NCBI GenBank assembly: GCA_003993805.1
Contig: RSEF01000031.1
Span: 17,168,953 to 17,232,952, forward strand
Direction of reading: 5' to 3'
DNA length: 64,000 nt
Origin: Himantopus leucocephalus
Lineage: Eukaryota > Chordata > Aves > Charadriiformes > Recurvirostridae
In this document: positions 62,851 to 64,000 of the stretch, piece after piece
How positions within the stretch are numbered: position 1 is the stretch's first letter
Layout: each line of letters starts with the position of its first letter
Translations under genes and position numbers: made by a program
Notes under the pieces: model-generated
The model's input: only the letters and a program-made list of their open reading frames with translations
The model's database searches: none
Told to the model about the DNA's origin: nothing

Positions 62851-64000
62851 AATGTACTTTGTCATCTTTGGTTAATATTTGCAAACTTTTTATTGCTGCT
62901 TCACAACTGAAAAAAGAAAAAGTTGGAGCTACCTATTTCTGAATTTACATTTCCTCTTCTGTTTCATTCACTTACTTGGCAGTGGCCTGAATCTCCATGA
63001 TTTGAAGAGTACCATGCAGAATATCCTTTGAAGCTGTTGCATTGATAGCCTTTAATTCATAGCAAATTCTTGTCATTGCTGTTTCTGATCTGGCTGGCAG
63101 AAAATCGAAGTGCAGCATTTTAGCTATATTATCATTGTGCATTGAAGCAGTAGGTAATAAAACAAATGGGTGGTCTTAGGGATAAGGTACTTTTTTCTGT
63201 CTGTTACCAGAAGTTTAACTAATTGATTCTTATTCCTGCTAGCTGTCAAAAATCAGTTTTCCCCAACTGTCGTACAACTGTTTTAGCTTTTAGACTGTAC
63301 TGTGTGGACAGAGTTTGTTTTATTGATCTTTGTGTGTCTCATTAAGACTAGCGAATGTACAAAACTAAATGTCTGAGAACAGCTGACCTGTTTAAGAGAA
63401 TTTTTCATATCTGACTTGAGGAACTGCACTCCCCTTGATCATTCAAATTATTTCATTGACATTAAGGGAATGTCCCTTTTTGGTTAAAAGGAAGAGAAGA
63501 CAATGGGATGTCAGGCTAATCATGTTGAACATTAACTTTTGCCTTCTACTTGCATTGGATTATGTATTAATATGTGGTGCCAGATTATTTTTGGTTTATC
63601 TTCATCCTCTTTTGCTTGCAGTGAACATATGGTGTAGTTTTACCTGCTGATAAACTGAACTTTACATGACAATTGAACATGGGAAACAAAGTACATTTTC
63701 TATATACAGTGCTGCATTTCGCAATGACTTTCCCAGTGCGTCACTCTGCTTTTTATCACATTTTATAATTCACTTATTATTAGAATTTTGAAATAGAATT
63801 AATTTATTTTGAAACAGTGTAGTATCCAAAGTAGCTTAGTGGTTACTAGACTTAAAGACTAGTCTCAAAGAATTTTACCAGGGTCCGTTTCCATTTTCTC
63901 AATTATTTTAACTGTTGTTTAGTTGCAGCAACTTGGTGGAGACACGTTTGAGGAAACTGCACTTCACTAGCTTTCTTTGTAGCTTTAGGTCATGTTAGTC

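Larger units (their letters stand above)
49360..64000 (+). other. ARL15: 5' part of ARL15 intron 4
   Basis: The intron starts with the strong donor gtatgt, and no matching acceptor with the final ARL15 exon appears before the window ends. It contains a CR1 tail (53550-53603), an antisense CR1 (58856-59365), a long T-run with one unresolved base (56774-56807), and a TA/CA microsatellite near 62.5 kb. The remaining sequence is AT-rich and otherwise featureless to me. Confidence 0.85.

Noticed and set aside
49360..64000. Search for the last ARL15 exon (about 50 residues starting near IKKYFELEP)
   Set aside because: No matching sequence with an AG acceptor was found, so the exon is taken to lie beyond the window.
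1..64000. tRNA, rRNA, CRISPR array, viral gene or multi-gene defence or biosynthetic cluster
   Set aside because: None of their sequence signatures was recognised on either strand; the window reads as intronic vertebrate DNA of a single gene.

Overview
The window looks like an AT-rich piece of a bird nuclear chromosome. It has long non-coding stretches, three 100-base runs of N (assembly gaps) and no operon-like or prokaryotic features. The bird call rests on two things. First, the only transposons recognised with confidence are CR1 retrotransposon fragments close to avian CR1 types; their 3' ends carry the typical short tandem repeats (ATTCTATG-like and TTCTA-like). Second, the one protein-coding gene, ARL15, is very close to vertebrate ARL15. 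ARL15 is Z-linked in birds whose maps I know, so Z linkage is likely but is inference.

One gene is present: ARL15, on the + strand, an ARF-like small GTPase. Three internal coding exons are visible: 35688-35832, 38609-38668 and 49151-49359. They correspond to residues 17-154 of the roughly 204-residue protein. All have AG/GT borders and the reading phases join correctly. The first coding exon (about 16 residues) and the last (about 50 residues) were not found, so the gene extends past both ends of the window. The sequence before 35688 is probably intron 1, introns 2 and 3 are complete, and everything after 49359 is the 5' part of intron 4.

The rest is intron with scattered repeats. Good CR1 fragments lie at about 1545-2325 (-), 18519-18795 (-), 31870-32153 running into a gap (+), 44930-45609 (+, little decayed), 53550-53603 (+, tail only) and 58856-59365 (-). 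A much older CR1/L3-like piece is likely at 7845-8000. There is also an A/C-only tract beside the first gap, several simple repeats, and several inverted repeats. The most striking of these is an intronic hairpin at 29953-30073.

I found no rRNA, tRNA, CRISPR, viral gene or gene cluster. No undescribed multi-gene system is visible. The items most worth checking are the intronic hairpin, the paired hairpins with matched base changes near 3.6 kb, the frame-neutral 60-base ARL15 exon, and the CR1 copy cut by a gap.
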